64,000 nucleotides of DNA, taken from NCBI GenBank assembly GCA_900155495.1, contig FTLJ01000221.1, positions 1 through 64,000 of the forward strand. Direction: 5' to 3'. The stretch comes from Porogramme epimiltina (lineage: Eukaryota > Basidiomycota > Agaricomycetes > Polyporales > Polyporaceae). Shown piece after piece: positions 23,488-34,800 of the stretch. Position 1 is the stretch's first letter; every line of letters starts with the position of its first letter. Made by a program: the position numbers and the translations under genes. A model generated the notes under the pieces. The model searched no databases. It saw only the letters and a list, made by a program, of their open reading frames with translations, and had not been told where the DNA came from.

Positions 23488-24324
23488 CACGGCGGGCATT
23501 TCCGAAATTTCTCTTCATGAAAAGCCGAGACAAAGTTGAGACACGTGGCTTCCATTTTCATAGCCTTTTCGCACAATTTTTTGAGTATGTGATGTTTAAC
23601 CTTTGTCCCACTTTTCTGGCAATGAACGTGATCACGTGTGCACACAAACGAATTTTCCTGGGCATGATTACAACCACCACTTAAGGCAAACTAGTATAGC
23701 GAAGAGTGAACCATCGAGGAGGAGAGTGCCCCAATGCAGAGGGGAGTGAAGGAGAGCAGAACGGCGAAGACGAGTGGCGCGGGCCGGCACCGCGTATGAG
23801 GAGCTCGAGGGCGTGGGAATGAACAGACCAAAATAGAAGTGCGTGACCGCCGACGGTGACAAGGCGGCAGGGAGCGGCAGGGAGTGGCAGGGAGTGGCAA
23901 GGAGTGGCAAGGAGTGGCAAGGAGTGGCAAGGAGTGGCAAGGAGTGGCAGGGAGTGGCAGGGAGCGGCGGGGAACTTCTGATGGGAAGCAGTGGGAAGCA
24001 GCGAGGAGCGATGGGGAGTGGCGAGGAGCGGCGAGAAGTAGACTAGGCTCTAGCGCAGTAGACAGAGTACTCGCATTGAGGGTACCTCAGCGCGATGAGA
24101 AGTAGCCTGGGGGATTGACCAGCAAGCATAGATTTTCCAGCGAAGATGTTACAATTTCTTTTTCGATCACGTGATCCTGACTCAGATAATAACATAAAAA
24201 CTTGACAAAGAGGGAAATATCGTAGACTCAGAAAATGTTGTGAAAACCTTTCGAAAGTGGAAGCCACGTGTCTGGACTTCGTCTCGGCTTTTCATGGGGA
24301 GAAAATTCGGCAATGCCCGCCGTG
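23488..24324. mobile_element. Non-autonomous inverted-repeat DNA element, TTA target duplication
   Basis: The ends are imperfect inverted repeats of about 150-170 bases: 23488-23650 mirrors 24160-24324. Both start CACGGCGGGCATT and share AAAAGCCGAGAC, ACACGTGGCTTCCA and a GATCACGTG. The element is flanked by TTA at 23485-23487 and at 24325-24327, and the host reading frame continues across the site if one TTA is removed. The interior has no transposase and is dominated by a 10-base tandem repeat. A 3-base TTA duplication suits the PIF/Harbinger superfamily; the CAC terminus would also be compatible with a CACTA-like element. It would need a transposase supplied from elsewhere. Confidence 0.85.
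23861..23970 (+). repeat. 10-base minisatellite (GGAGTGGCAR), about 11 units
   Basis: About eleven consecutive 10-base units vary between GGAGTGGCAA and GGAGTGGCAG, with a GGAGCGGCAG variant at the left end and GGAGCGGCGG at the right end. A looser version of the same motif continues to about 24040. It lies inside the inverted-repeat element, between its two arms. Open frames read from it are artefacts of the repeat. Confidence 0.9.
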
Positions 24325-24848
24325 TTAGCATCAGTCCTATTCAACGATGGCACGTGCATCGTCTACCTTCCCTTTCGCTTCTAACGGGTTGCTGCCTATA
24401 GGAATCACGTACATATTTCATGTGAGAGCTCGCTGGGGGAAATGTAGAAGTAGCGCAGGCTAACTGACAGTACGAAACCTCAGTGCACTTCTTCTAGTGA
24501 ACCTCATCAGCGTCGCGCTCATAGATAACCTCAGTCACTCCATTCCACGCTCCGCCACCTGCGCTCACACGACCGCCCGCGCGAGCAGATCGTTTTCCTG
24601 CTCATCGGCTGGATAAGCACGTACGTCACGCCACTCCGCCCCCGATCCCCACACTCACCGCCCCGCACAGCGCAACGGGCGTCCTCACTTGTCGTTTCAT
24701 CCTCGACCTGCACGAAGCGAGCGCGGCCTCGCTGAGCGGTGGCGGTCTCGGCGCGTCGACGTGCCTGTCAACGCTGCGCCCCGGCGCGGACGCGTCAATT
24801 GTGTTCCGGCCCGCGCGACCCGCGCGCGAGAGCGGCGTCTACAGCTGA

Positions 24849-25079
24849 TTACAGCTGTTATCAAATCGATAGGCCCTTCACAAAATAATCTTCACACAGC
24901 GGTCTAGACGGAGCTCTAGCGGGTCACGGAAATTCGCGTCGAGGGAGAGGCGATTGACGCCGCGGCTCGCACTCCCGAGCCTTCGCGCCATGAAAATACG
25001 TGATTCGCGTTGAGTCCAACTGGAGTCCGCCGTGTGTAATTTATTTTGTAGGGGCCTATCGCTCTGATAACAGCTGTAA
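24849..25079. mobile_element. Small inverted-repeat element (MITE-like), TA-flanked
   Basis: The ends are inverted: TTACAGCTGTTATC at 24849 and GATAACAGCTGTAA ending at 25079. The similarity runs roughly 90 bases inward on each side, through GATAGGCCC, ACAAAATAA and a terminal GCGAATCACG / GGAAATTCGCG block. If the element proper is taken as CAGCTG to CAGCTG, it is flanked by TA on both sides, as in Tc1/mariner-type insertions. There is no coding capacity. It overlaps the last codons of the DUF6533 relic. Confidence 0.7.
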
Positions 25080-25996
25080 GTAGAGTTTGCCAAGCGCTGA
25101 ACTTGCGCAAAACGCGCGAAATGTGCAAAATCCCGCGGGACGTACAAGAAAAGCGAAACGACGCCCTCTTCGCACTTTGGGAGATGGCCACTTATTAGAA
25201 TGTTCGCAGAACTGTTTGTAAAGGCTCAGGGTGCCTACATATGCATTCAAAACACCCATTACACGGAGAAGTGCTTCGTCTATGCTGCCAGCACCGTTCA
25301 TGGGCACGGTCTGCCTAGGCTCGCACGTTCTGATAAACACAGAAAGGACGGGTGATGTGGATACACACACGCACTGATTTTCACTGCAAACCAGCACATA
25401 TAATAAGTAATTACATGGAAAAGAGACGTCAAAGAGGAGAACGAGGGCCGGGGTCGAGAGGAAGGCGGGAGGCGTTTAAGCACCCATCTGCTGGCCACAA
25501 AGTACGACGTCCTGTGGTAGAAAAATGCGAGAGGAGAGTGAAAGTAGGAGATAAGAGGAATTACAGTGGATATATTCGCACAATAAAGGTATTAGGAGGC
25601 GTAGGGAGGGGGACGTTGAGGGCATTTGGTGTATAAGGACAGGGAAGAGATGAGGGCCATACTTCGAAGAACAGTGGGGCAAGGAATGAAAATAAAAGTG
25701 TAGGCGACATGGGATGAGGCGTACCTTTCATATTAGAGTGTTCACTGAATGCTCCGTTCTAATGAGCTCCGAACTCTCCTAGCTGGCGGCTCTCCCCCGA
25801 CTGTCCCGGCACTTGCGTGTGCCTGGCTAGGATCGCCCCCCGTCATTGACAGTCTCCCCGTATCGCCTCTTCAAGCTGCGATCCCACCATTCTTCCCCTC
25901 AGACAACTGTCTCGCGCACATAAGAAGAGTCACACTCCGCTCAAATACCTCCGATCTTCTTTCAGAGACGAGATCCATGCGATTTCATCCAAAACC
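25080..25996. other. Intergenic, nothing recognised
   Basis: Upstream region of the DUF6533 gene. It includes a purine-rich stretch (about 25430-25720) and short frames on both strands without recognisable domains. Confidence 0.4.
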
Positions 25997-27739
25997 ATGA
26001 CACAATCTACACCAGCTGTTCCTCAACTTAGCCTTGGCAGGTCTGCGTTGCGGTACTTCTCAGCACCATCTTCCTTACGCTCGGCTCCCCACAGCCTCGA
26101 AACCTCTTGGGTTTCCGTAGCATGCTTCGGTGAGCCCACCGTCCCCCAAGCTACGAGGCCGCCTGGCCCCGTGACGTGGACGGCGCAAGGGCTGACGCGC
26201 GCGCTTCATCTACTCCACACTGCCACAGCCATCGTCGTGTTCGACTACTTCCTCAACCTCGATCGCGAGGTGCTCTATATCTGGCGCCGCAGTCTCGCCA
26301 GCACAACCATGCTCTGCCTCCTTCTGCGATACGCGTCGTTGGCGTCCCTCGTCGTCACGATGTTCAGCCTGTTTCCGTACTATTCCGGGAAGTCGTCCGC
26401 AGTACGTATCGCGTCTATTCCCGGCGTTCTGCTGCTGACGGCCTACTGTTCGAGGGGTGTGTCGATGAGATACCTGAGTCTGAAAACACATTACTCAATC
26501 GATCGGTTCTCTCTAGGTGTAATGTCACCTCACGGCTTGACTCCACACTGGCCGCCTTGGACATTGCCTGTTCAGCGAGTGCGTCATTCCTGCTAGTTCC
26601 GTGCCGACTTCTTCGTATATCGACAGAACGAGTTCCGACAGTATTTTCTGCACTTCGCGCATATGCCCTGTGTAGGAAGCACTGCGTATCGTTGCTGGTG
26701 CTGCTCCTGGGGGTCGCGAACACCCTTCCGTCCTTTGTGAGCACTTTTACTGACAGTTTACCCCCCCCCCCCATCAACTATCCCCGGGACATACTATCAG
26801 GACTATCAGATTGCGGGCGCGATAACGATGAGGGCGGTGTATCATCCAGCCCCGTTTCACACGGGGTGTGACTTCGAGCTGGGGGGGGCTAGTGCAGTTC
26901 CGGAAGTAAGTTGCAAGACCGTTTGGACACGGGAGCTCGTGCTTATCTTAGTATTGTAGAAGTTTGTCTCAGCGTCTCTATGCGCAACACGGCCCATCCT
27001 GACCGTATACCACAGCTCTGATCGCTGGGGGGTCGTGCGGGCTGACCTCGGACCTTATCATGCTGGTTCTAACCTGGCGGCGGGCATGGCCCTTGAGTAA
27101 CACCAGGGGCTTCAAAAGTGCACTGTCTATGGTATTGTTCCAAGACGGTAAGTGTCCACTCACCCGTATAAACCGTCTCCGTGGTCCTCATGATTTTCTG
27201 ATGTCTTGCTTTAGGGATCACATATTTTGTGTACGTAGTTATGTTGCCGGTTCTTGTGTTTCAGTAAGTAGCTGAACTTCGCGGCCACAGCGCACTGCTT
27301 TTCGCAAACCTCATTAGTCTAGCTCTTATCGGTAACATTCGAGTACGTTCTCTCCGCTTCGTATGGACGCCTTCACTTGCGGATGAATATGCGGATCTGT
27401 CTTCTATAGATAGTTTTCTTACTCATAGGCTGGATCACGACGTTCGTCTGTCTCCGCCTCCTCATACGCTCGCGCTAACCATTCGCGCCTTCTCACAGAG
27501 TTACTGTAACTTTGACGTGCCGGTTCATCCTCGACCTCCATGAGGCCAGCACGGGTCCCCTCGCCATTCAGACGGCTAGCCAGCAGAGCTCTGGCGTAAC
27601 TGCGCAGTGGCTGACGACGATGGAGGCGTTCCCCGGGACGTCGTACGAGAGTAACGTATACGATGCCGTAGTAGGATGGGACCGCGGGTCTCCACATTGG
27701 GGAGAACCTGTCGATGAGTTCGAGCTTGAGGTTCGATGA
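25997..27739 (+). CDS. DUF6533-family integral membrane protein
   Basis: Fungal membrane protein of unknown function with an N-terminal DUF6533 domain. The ATG at 25997 opens a frame that reaches HTATAIVVFDYFLNLDREVLYIWRR (about 26215-26290), the hallmark of the family, followed by a hydrophobic helix and YYSGKSS near 26395. Further exons encode CNVTSRLDSTLAALDI (about 26515), FSALRAYALC (about 26645), DLIMLVLTWRRAWPLS (about 27055), a segment ending LFQDG at a GT donor (about 27147), ITYFVYVVMLPVLVF (about 27215), NLISLALIGN (about 27310) and LTCRFILDLHEAS (about 27515) to the stop. The family usually has about seven membrane helices. Exact boundaries in the middle are uncertain, and a run of ten C at about 26761-26771 lies in a coding-like stretch. 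Related copies lie at the left edge and, broken, at 23430-24854. Confidence 0.6.
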
Positions 27740-27965
27740 ATGGAGTGATCGCTGTGCGCAAGCCTGACCGTCTAGTAGTCCGAGTGGAAAGATAGCTATT
27801 TGATGATAACTTAGTGTATAGTTGTATTATGTAAAGTAGTCCTCCATATAGAGTAGTGCAGTATGCTAAACCCGCGAGTCATATTCAGCTTGGGGCTCGG
27901 AACCCAGATGGCGGGCAATGCTAGGGAGAAATACTAGAAGATGGGCGACGCCTGGGTTCGAACGT
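26817..27965 (+). repeat. Segmental duplicate of 1-1150
   Basis: Colinear with the left edge of the window through the 3' half of the DUF6533 gene and about 225 bases beyond its stop. Similarity ends near a GGGTTCGAAC shared by both copies (about 1131 and 27955). Confidence 0.85.
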
Positions 27966-28927
27966 GGACTGCGAAAGCAGTGGCCCGGATATAGCCGATT
28001 CGGCGCGACTCGAGTCGAACGTCCATCAGGCTCGCCTGTCGGAGCTACCACAGGGTCCTCAGGCATCAGTGGACGCAATTCCAATGAACACTCGCCGCGC
28101 TCGTTCGTATCCTTGCCACTCTCCGCCAGCACAAGCGCGGCCGGACTGTCGCTTTGTGTTTCAGCTGCCGTTGAAAAGTCGATGATTACACTTTCAAAGT
28201 GACTTCAGAATCCTGGCCCCTAGTAGCGAGCCCGTCACTGAGGCATTCAAGAGGCTTCGTGACCAATGCCGACAAGGTAAGCATTTTGCTCTGTACTAAG
28301 CTTGAGTTACTCGAATGTTCTGATGTCGTATTAACCCTTCGCTTAGGTCGTCATTCGTATGATTAAGAAGTTCCTATGCGCCGCTGGCGGCGGCCTTGGG
28401 GTTTCTATAGGCTAGAATTAGGGACTTTTTTCGTGAGGGCATCACTGCTATCTTTACATTATGCTATTCTTACCAATTGACCCTCGTAGCAAATCATCCC
28501 TGCATCGGCAGATTACCGTACTGCGTCTTATCGCCACGCACGCACAGACCTCTGTGGAGTGTTTTCCTCTCAATCCCCTCCAGAGGCTGCCATCCATTAT
28601 GGTCTCCTACGAGAGAGGACAGGAGATGTCTGATGGACGGTCGGCACATTCAGTTCTGCACACACGTGTTCCCAGACCACCACAGCTCCCACACTTTCAA
28701 AGAGCGGGGCGCCGACTCCGCCATAGAAGTCGCTCGGGGGAGCATCTCCACATCCAAGTTTAAGTTCACCCGGCCTCCGCGCCAGTCAAGTGACTGCCTA
28801 GTGGCGAGCTCCGCGCAAAAACTCGCCGTCCCTTTATAACGGTGACCGCACGAGAGCGGTTTTGATCAGGTGAGAAAGCCCCTCTTGCCCCAGCTTGTGT
28901 ACACCTCCTTACTACTATCTGGCGACA
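27966..28927. other. Intergenic, 5' region of the MFS gene
   Basis: No gene recognised. Contains the promoter of the transporter gene, including a TATA-like box at 28834-28839. Confidence 0.4.
28834..28839 (+). promoter_or_regulatory. Candidate TATA box of the MFS gene
   Basis: TTATAA about 90 bases before the start codon at 28928. Position and sequence fit a TATA box; there is no other support. Confidence 0.35.
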
Positions 28928-31417
28928 ATGTCCACCTCTGTTTCAGGCGATGGGGACGAAAAGTTCCAAATCTCTATCCGCGAAGACACAGGTCGAGACG
29001 TAGAAACTCCCTCGGACACGTCAAAGTCAGGGTTCACCGCCGAAGATGAGCGGCGACTTGTCCGGAAGCTTGATATGCGTATTATGCCGACAGTATGCCT
29101 TATCTACCTCTTCGCCTGTGAGTGCCTTCCTTCATCCCCCCAGTCCAATTCATTGTTTATCGTACTGCCGCCATCATTCCTTCCAGACCTTGACAGAACG
29201 AATCTTGGAAATGCACGCTTGCAAGGCCTCCCCAAAGACGTGCTGGGCGGTGACCCGACCGGTGTACTCTTCGACTGGGTTAACTCGGCGTTCTTCTTCT
29301 CATATGTGCGCTTCCTTGCGTGGACCCTGCACATCACGCTCACTCATGCCGGGGTGCGTTGTAGATCATTTGTCCTATTCCAGTCACGATCCTATCAAAA
29401 CTATTCCCTCCTCGCTTTTGGCTCGGAAGCGCATCGGTCGGATGGGGCATTTGCTCGGTACTCATGGTACGTTCCCCTGAGGGCCACCTTCTCTTCCGCA
29501 CGCTAATTGTCCCTTGGGCTCTCGTTCGCGGAACACCAGGCAACGGCCTTCGACTTCCCTGGTCTCTTCGTTGCGCGCGTCGCATTAGGTGCCTTCGAAG
29601 CCTGCTTCTCGCCTGGGTTCCCCCTTTATATGTGTGCGTCTCTTCCCATCCTACATCTCCGCTCCAGGGGGGGCTGACGCGGGTCCAACTTCTAGCGCTC
29701 TTCTACACCCGCGAGGAAATCGGCCTCCGCCTCGCGTGCTACTTCGGCTTCGCCGCTGTCGCGGGTGCCTTCGGGGGGCTCATCGCATTCGGCGTGCAGC
29801 ACGAACACACTACCATCGAGAACTGGCGCCTCCTTTTCCTCATCGAGGGTTTCCCCGCGATCGCTATGGGCTTTATCGCGATGTTCGCGCTCCCGAATCG
29901 GCCAGAGGAGACACATATCTTCAACGAGGATGAACGTCGGCTGGCGTTGGAGCGAATGAACCGGGGTACCCGTGCGGATGTTGGGAGGATGATTAGGAAG
30001 AGTGAGCCCTCCGCAGAAATATCGGAAGCAGGCGCTCACGCCGTTTTCACCAGAGCATATTGTGGCAGCCTTCAAGGACTGGAGGGTGCGCGCCCACCCG
30101 TTATACCTTGCGCGCGCTAGGATATTGCTGGTTTCTGACAGTATGAACAGATATACGGCGCAGGTGTCATGTATTTCGGCGTCAACTGTGCTGCTGCATC
30201 CATCTCTGCGTTTCTACCAACGATTATTACTACTTTCGGGTTTAGTAGGTCGCTCTACTAGCATGCCACTCGCAAGTATAGTCACTAATCTGTTCCTTTA
30301 GCTAACGCGATCGCTCAACTCCTCACCGTTCCACCTTATGCTGTGGCAGCGGTCGTCTTAACCGCAGTATCCTACTCTACGGACCGTCTGAAAACTCGCG
30401 GCGTCTTCGTTGTCTTTGCAAGTGCTGTAGGAGGGATCGGCTACGCGTATGAGCTCCTTGCGTAACAACTCTAACACTACTCTGACACGTTCTTACACAG
30501 CCTGCTCTTAGGTGTCCAGAACAACATTCACGTCCGCTACTTCGCAACGTTTTGTGTCACGTGTGGGACGTACATTTCCATCGGGGTCATCATTGCGTGG
30601 TGTGCGTCCGGCTTCTTTGCCATCTAACGATTCTTTCTTACCTGACTACGATCGCAGTCGCACATAACCTCGGATCGGAGACTAAAAAAGCGACAGGCTT
30701 GCCATTATATATGATAATCGGCCAATGTGGAAGCGTTCTTGGCTCACATCTATTCTCCGCGACGGAGGGACCTCGATACATGTGAGTTCATTTGGTATTA
30801 TTGGATTCATGAGCCGTCCAGGTGCTGCACGGGGCACTATCTGGTTGTTGTACAGGGGCGTGCCCATATATTGGGTCGCACGGTTACTACGGGTGTGGTC
30901 ACCTTTCTATATATGGCTACCCCTCCCACCACCTTCCTGCCACCTGCTCGCCATCTACTACCCCGTGAAACAGCCAGCGAAAAATGTGTCAATGACTACG
31001 GAGAGTTTCTTCCCCTTCAGGCTCAGCGCACCCTACTGTCCGGGACCCCATCTCTCTTTTACTCGCTCAGGTGGTTCTCACCTTTCGTATTTCCAGCAAA
31101 GGTTTCGGCGTCATTTGCGCCTTGTTCTTCCTTGTCACAGTCGTTGCCATAGTTCTCACTGTGAGTGGGGTCTAACTTTACTCATCCTCCGAGATCACTG
31201 ATCGTGTGCCTTATAGGTCTCGTATCGAGTGGAGAACGAACGCAGGGACCGTCTGTACGGGACACCTCCTTATGACGCGCCTGTGGACACTTCCGAACTC
31301 GCGGACAAGGTACGTTCAATTGGGTTATGGCTTTTATCTCACGGACGCCATCTGAAACTCTCGGATCCTTTTCTATTCTGCCGAAATCAGGCTCCTGCTT
31401 TCCGATACACTCCCTGA
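28928..31417 (+). CDS. MFS transporter, allantoate permease (Dal5)-like, ACS family
   Basis: Plasma-membrane transporter of the anion:cation symporter family within the major facilitator superfamily, which carries allantoate, nicotinate, pantothenate, biotin and similar organic anions. The ATG at 28928 starts a hydrophilic N-terminus with ERRLVRKLDMRIMP. Exon 1 ends at 29117; exon 2 (29187-29305) encodes YLDRTNLGNARLQGLPKDVL, a family signature after helix 1. Later exons give PVTILSKLFPPRFWLGSAS, GLFVARVALGAFEACFSPGFPLY, YFGFAAVAGAFGGLIAFGVQH, NWRLLFLIEGFPAIAMGF, YFGVNCAAASISAFLPTII, and GSETKKATGLPLYMIIGQCG. The C-terminal tail is VSYRVENERRDRLYG... with the stop at 31417. The exons join in frame and the motifs run from the first to the last helix, so it appears intact. 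Substrate cannot be told from sequence alone. Confidence 0.85.
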
Positions 31418-31843
31418 AGGTGGTGGCACGGGTTGGGACAGTGTGATTGAGCGCAATGGCAGAAGGTTCCGCTGAAGGGACGCAGAATGTACTTGTACAA
31501 TAGTCTTCAGATGTCACTGGTCGCTGTGGGCAACGAGCTGCCTGTCGTGTGTAGGCTCGCAAACAAAAAGCCGGGAGCGAGGAATGTCAGTCGCGAACGA
31601 GATTCGAAACAGAAGGCGAAGCGGGCAAGCGCCCGGGTCTTAATTAATATTAGGCAATTGTTACATAAGCGGTCCCTTGATCTTTTTCTCTTGCCTTGCC
31701 CGACGCCGCCCTGCGCTCCCTCCGCCTCGTCCCCGACAGCGTCCTCGACCCGCCGCGGCTTCCTGTTCCACGTCGCGCCAACAGGCTAGGCATCCGTATC
31801 GACCACCGGCCCTTCCTCTCCCATCTCGTCTCCTCCGACCAAG
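31418..31843. other. Intergenic spacer, 5' region of the Rrm4-like gene
   Basis: Spacer of 426 bases between two genes in the same orientation. It holds an AT-rich stretch (TTAATTAATATTAGG, about 31639) and then a pyrimidine-rich leader before the start codon at 31844. Confidence 0.45.
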
Positions 31844-34800
31844 ATGGCCTCGGATTACACCCCACCTCCGGAGCCGCGCCCGCAACCCCACCCATACCTC
31901 CACGAGCCCCTGCTGTATATCTCCAACCTGCCGGTGTTCGTTCGGGACGAAGATCTTGCGGTTGCCTTCCAGTTGTGCGCGCCGTTCAGGCCGAACATCG
32001 AACGGGACGGGTCGAACCGACCGCTGTCGGGGACGATCGAATTCAAGTACCTTGAGAAGGGTGAGCGTCCTGTTCCCTCGGTGATCTGAGATGAGATTCT
32101 GGGATGGAACCGTGGATGATGATGAGGGGGTGGCTGGAATGGAGAGTGAACGGGCAGCACGCATAGGGGCTGTATTGGTGGATTTCGTTGGAGTGCGGCG
32201 GCCCAGCCTACCGGAATCGTGCTCCATCGCGTTCACCGTCCCTCATCCCACGAGTATCAGGATGGGCATGTTTTTGCAATCTTCAGCTGTTGCCTCACTC
32301 CGCGTTACTGTGCTGTCGGGGAGAACCGTGCTGGAGGTCTCCCTTCCGGGTTCGACATCTTCTTGCCGCTCTTCCTCGGGCACAAGGAGTCCGAGAGAAC
32401 GGGAAAATCCACTCAACCTATGTGGGATGAGATGTACGCAAATGCGCAGGAGTGTCTAGGCACACGCGACCTTCAGCGAATATGCTCCTACATCGGGTTC
32501 CAATACACGAGGTCATAGTGCCTCCAACACGTTCCGTTCTCATCTCAGGATCAGTCTCCTACACTATCTCCGCGTTCATCCACAGTCTCGATAAGGCAAA
32601 AGGCACATTGACCATCATCCCGTGTCGCCGGTAGACCAGGCGTAGTCTTTCCCCGGACGCATTCTGCGCATTTACCCTTCCCGTGATTTTGATACTTACA
32701 TACTGTTCAGCGGAGAAAGCTCTCGCAACACTGCAAGGCCGTCCAATTCCTGGCATTCAGCAGCACGTCTCCCTCACACTTTCACCGTATCCCTCAACAA
32801 CGCCCCCAACACCATTACCTCCTCCTAATGCCTCGCCACGACTCGTGAAGCAACTGCCTTCAGGCTTCACCGATTCACAGCTGTATGACCTTTTCCGTCC
32901 GTTCGGCGCACTCGCTTCCGTACGAGCACAAGCCCCCATCGGCAAAGACAACGGGATCGTCGAGTTTTGGAGAGAAGAGGATGCTCGGGAAGCGGAGGAG
33001 GCGATGCATTGTGCCGATGTAGAAGGCCAGAATATCGTCGTTCAAATATACCAGCCCCGCCGGGCACCCGGCGTAGCGAGCGAATTCAGCCCGAATGCGC
33101 CAACGTTCGTCCCGAGCGGCTCGGTATTTCCGTACCCAACACAGGTGTGTCGTTCGTCGTTTTGCTCTAGGACTTGCGTTCACGAACGCTTCAGTATTCT
33201 CCGCCTCGCCCCCAATACTCCCCTCCCCGCGCTCCTTCTTATGGTCGCCCCCCTGTATTTGTCCATGGCCCTGGACAGCAAGTCCAATTGGCTCCTTTGT
33301 CGGGCCCCGGCTCGAACAGCCATAGTGGTCTCATCGATCCGTGCAATCTCTTCATCAAAGTGAGCTCATTTACCCAAACACCTCGCGCCATACTAACCTG
33401 CTGTCAGAATCTCGACATATCTATCGACTCAAACGGGTTGTTCTCACATTTCCGTCAGGTATGTCAGATTTTACTACCGGCCCCGAACAGCTATTCAACC
33501 ATTTCGATACCAGTTCGGGCAGATCGTCAGGTAAGACCTACTCGCGTAGGGTCTGATGTTGTGTCCCACCATCATTTGCAGCGCTCGTGTTATGCGGAAT
33601 GAACAAGGGGAGAGTCGTGGGTTCGGCTTCGTCTCATACCAGACACCGGACCAAGGTAAACCCTTCCCGCACACTATTCGCTCTGTCGCTGATATCTGCC
33701 TTCCCTATAGCCTCTGCTGCTATGAATACGATGAACGGGATGACCCTTGGATCGAAACAATTGGTAGTGCGCCTCCATGAGCCCAAACAACTCCGTCAAG
33801 AGAAACTCGCTCAGCGTTACGGCGGCCACAACGGGCACCCACGGAGCAGCAGCGGCGCCACGAGCCCTACCGCCAGCGAAGCGGGCGAGAGCTACGCCGG
33901 CTGGCCAAGCCCCAGCAGTCACCCTGCAATCCTCGGCTCGCCTGTCATGGGACATCACGATCGTCCAGACAAAGCTCGCCGTAGCTCAGGAAGCTTCTAC
34001 CATGTGAGTCAAATATGTATGCATGTTCCGTCCTCTTTCTCACCCTGTACGAAAGGCTGCGCTGGCGGGTACGCTCAACCTGCCTATGCGCTACGATGAC
34101 CTCTCTGCCCTCTCCCCTGTGGTCCGCAAGGAGGTCCTGACTGGAGAATTGAGCCGGCGCATTAAGACCACTGACGGCGCTACGGGAGACGACCTCGACG
34201 CTATCGTTCAGTCGATCGTGGGTCTATCGCTTAGCGAAGTCGTCCAGGGCATTCAAGAGCCCGCGAAGCTCGCCGAACAAGTTGACGCAGCGAGGAAGTC
34301 GCTGAATATGTCAAAATCTTCTTCTCCAGCCAAGTCGCCCTCTCCGTCTCCTGCGGGTTCGCAGGATTCGAGGCTTCTTGATGCACCCAACGCTACCGCT
34401 TCTGCGCCGGATCATCCGTCCACCCCCTTGTCGATGCCAGCAACGCTCTCCACCCCGCCACGGACCGAGTCTCCGTCAGGTTCTGTCTCTACTCCTCAGT
34501 CCGAGCGCGATCGTATGCTCGCCGCCGTCGCGAAGCTCGAGTCGTCGCAGATCGCAGACCTTACCGACCTTCTCATGTCGCTACCGAAGCGCGAACGTGC
34601 AATGTGCCTCTTCAACGTTGAGGTCCTCCGCGCCAAGATCGCCGACGCGAAGCTCGTCCTCGAGGTCGACGAAGCTGAAGAGCAAACCCCCGCGGTCTCG
34701 ACTGTTCCCGTTCCGCAGACGCCACAGCAGCGCAAGGTGTCCTCGCCCTCTTTCGACTCACCCCAAACGCCCGAACTGTCGTCGCGCGGGCCAAGCGCCG

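Larger units (their letters stand above)
23430..24854 (+). pseudogene. DUF6533 gene relic, 5'-truncated and split by an inserted element
   Basis: Fragments of a DUF6533 gene lie on both sides of the element at 23488-24324. On the left, RRRAMPMNIGADFKSAL (about 23437-23487) matches TWRRAWPLSNTRGFKSAL of the intact copy. On the right, ASVLFNDG (24328 on) continues the same exon in the same frame. Further on, pieces match ITYFV (about 24401), NLISVALI (about 24500) and the last exon, LTCRFILDLHEAS (about 24690), to a stop at 24852-24854. The final exon diverges from the other copies after LHEAS. The 5' half, including the DUF6533 domain, is absent: the left fragment starts about 100 bases after the NLR 2 stop. 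It therefore cannot make a normal product. Confidence 0.75.

Noticed and set aside
23861..23970. Array of short regular repeats resembling a CRISPR array
   Set aside because: Units are contiguous 10-mers with no spacers and the genome is fungal.
23668..24105. Several repetitive frames on both strands (LPLLATPCHS, GSGKEWQGVAR types)
   Set aside because: Pure translations of the 10-base minisatellite.
27925..28030. tRNA-like sequence with a GGGTTCGAAC box
   Set aside because: The T-arm stem does not pair, no A box or cloverleaf could be drawn on either strand, and the same decamer at 1131 also lacks a tRNA context.
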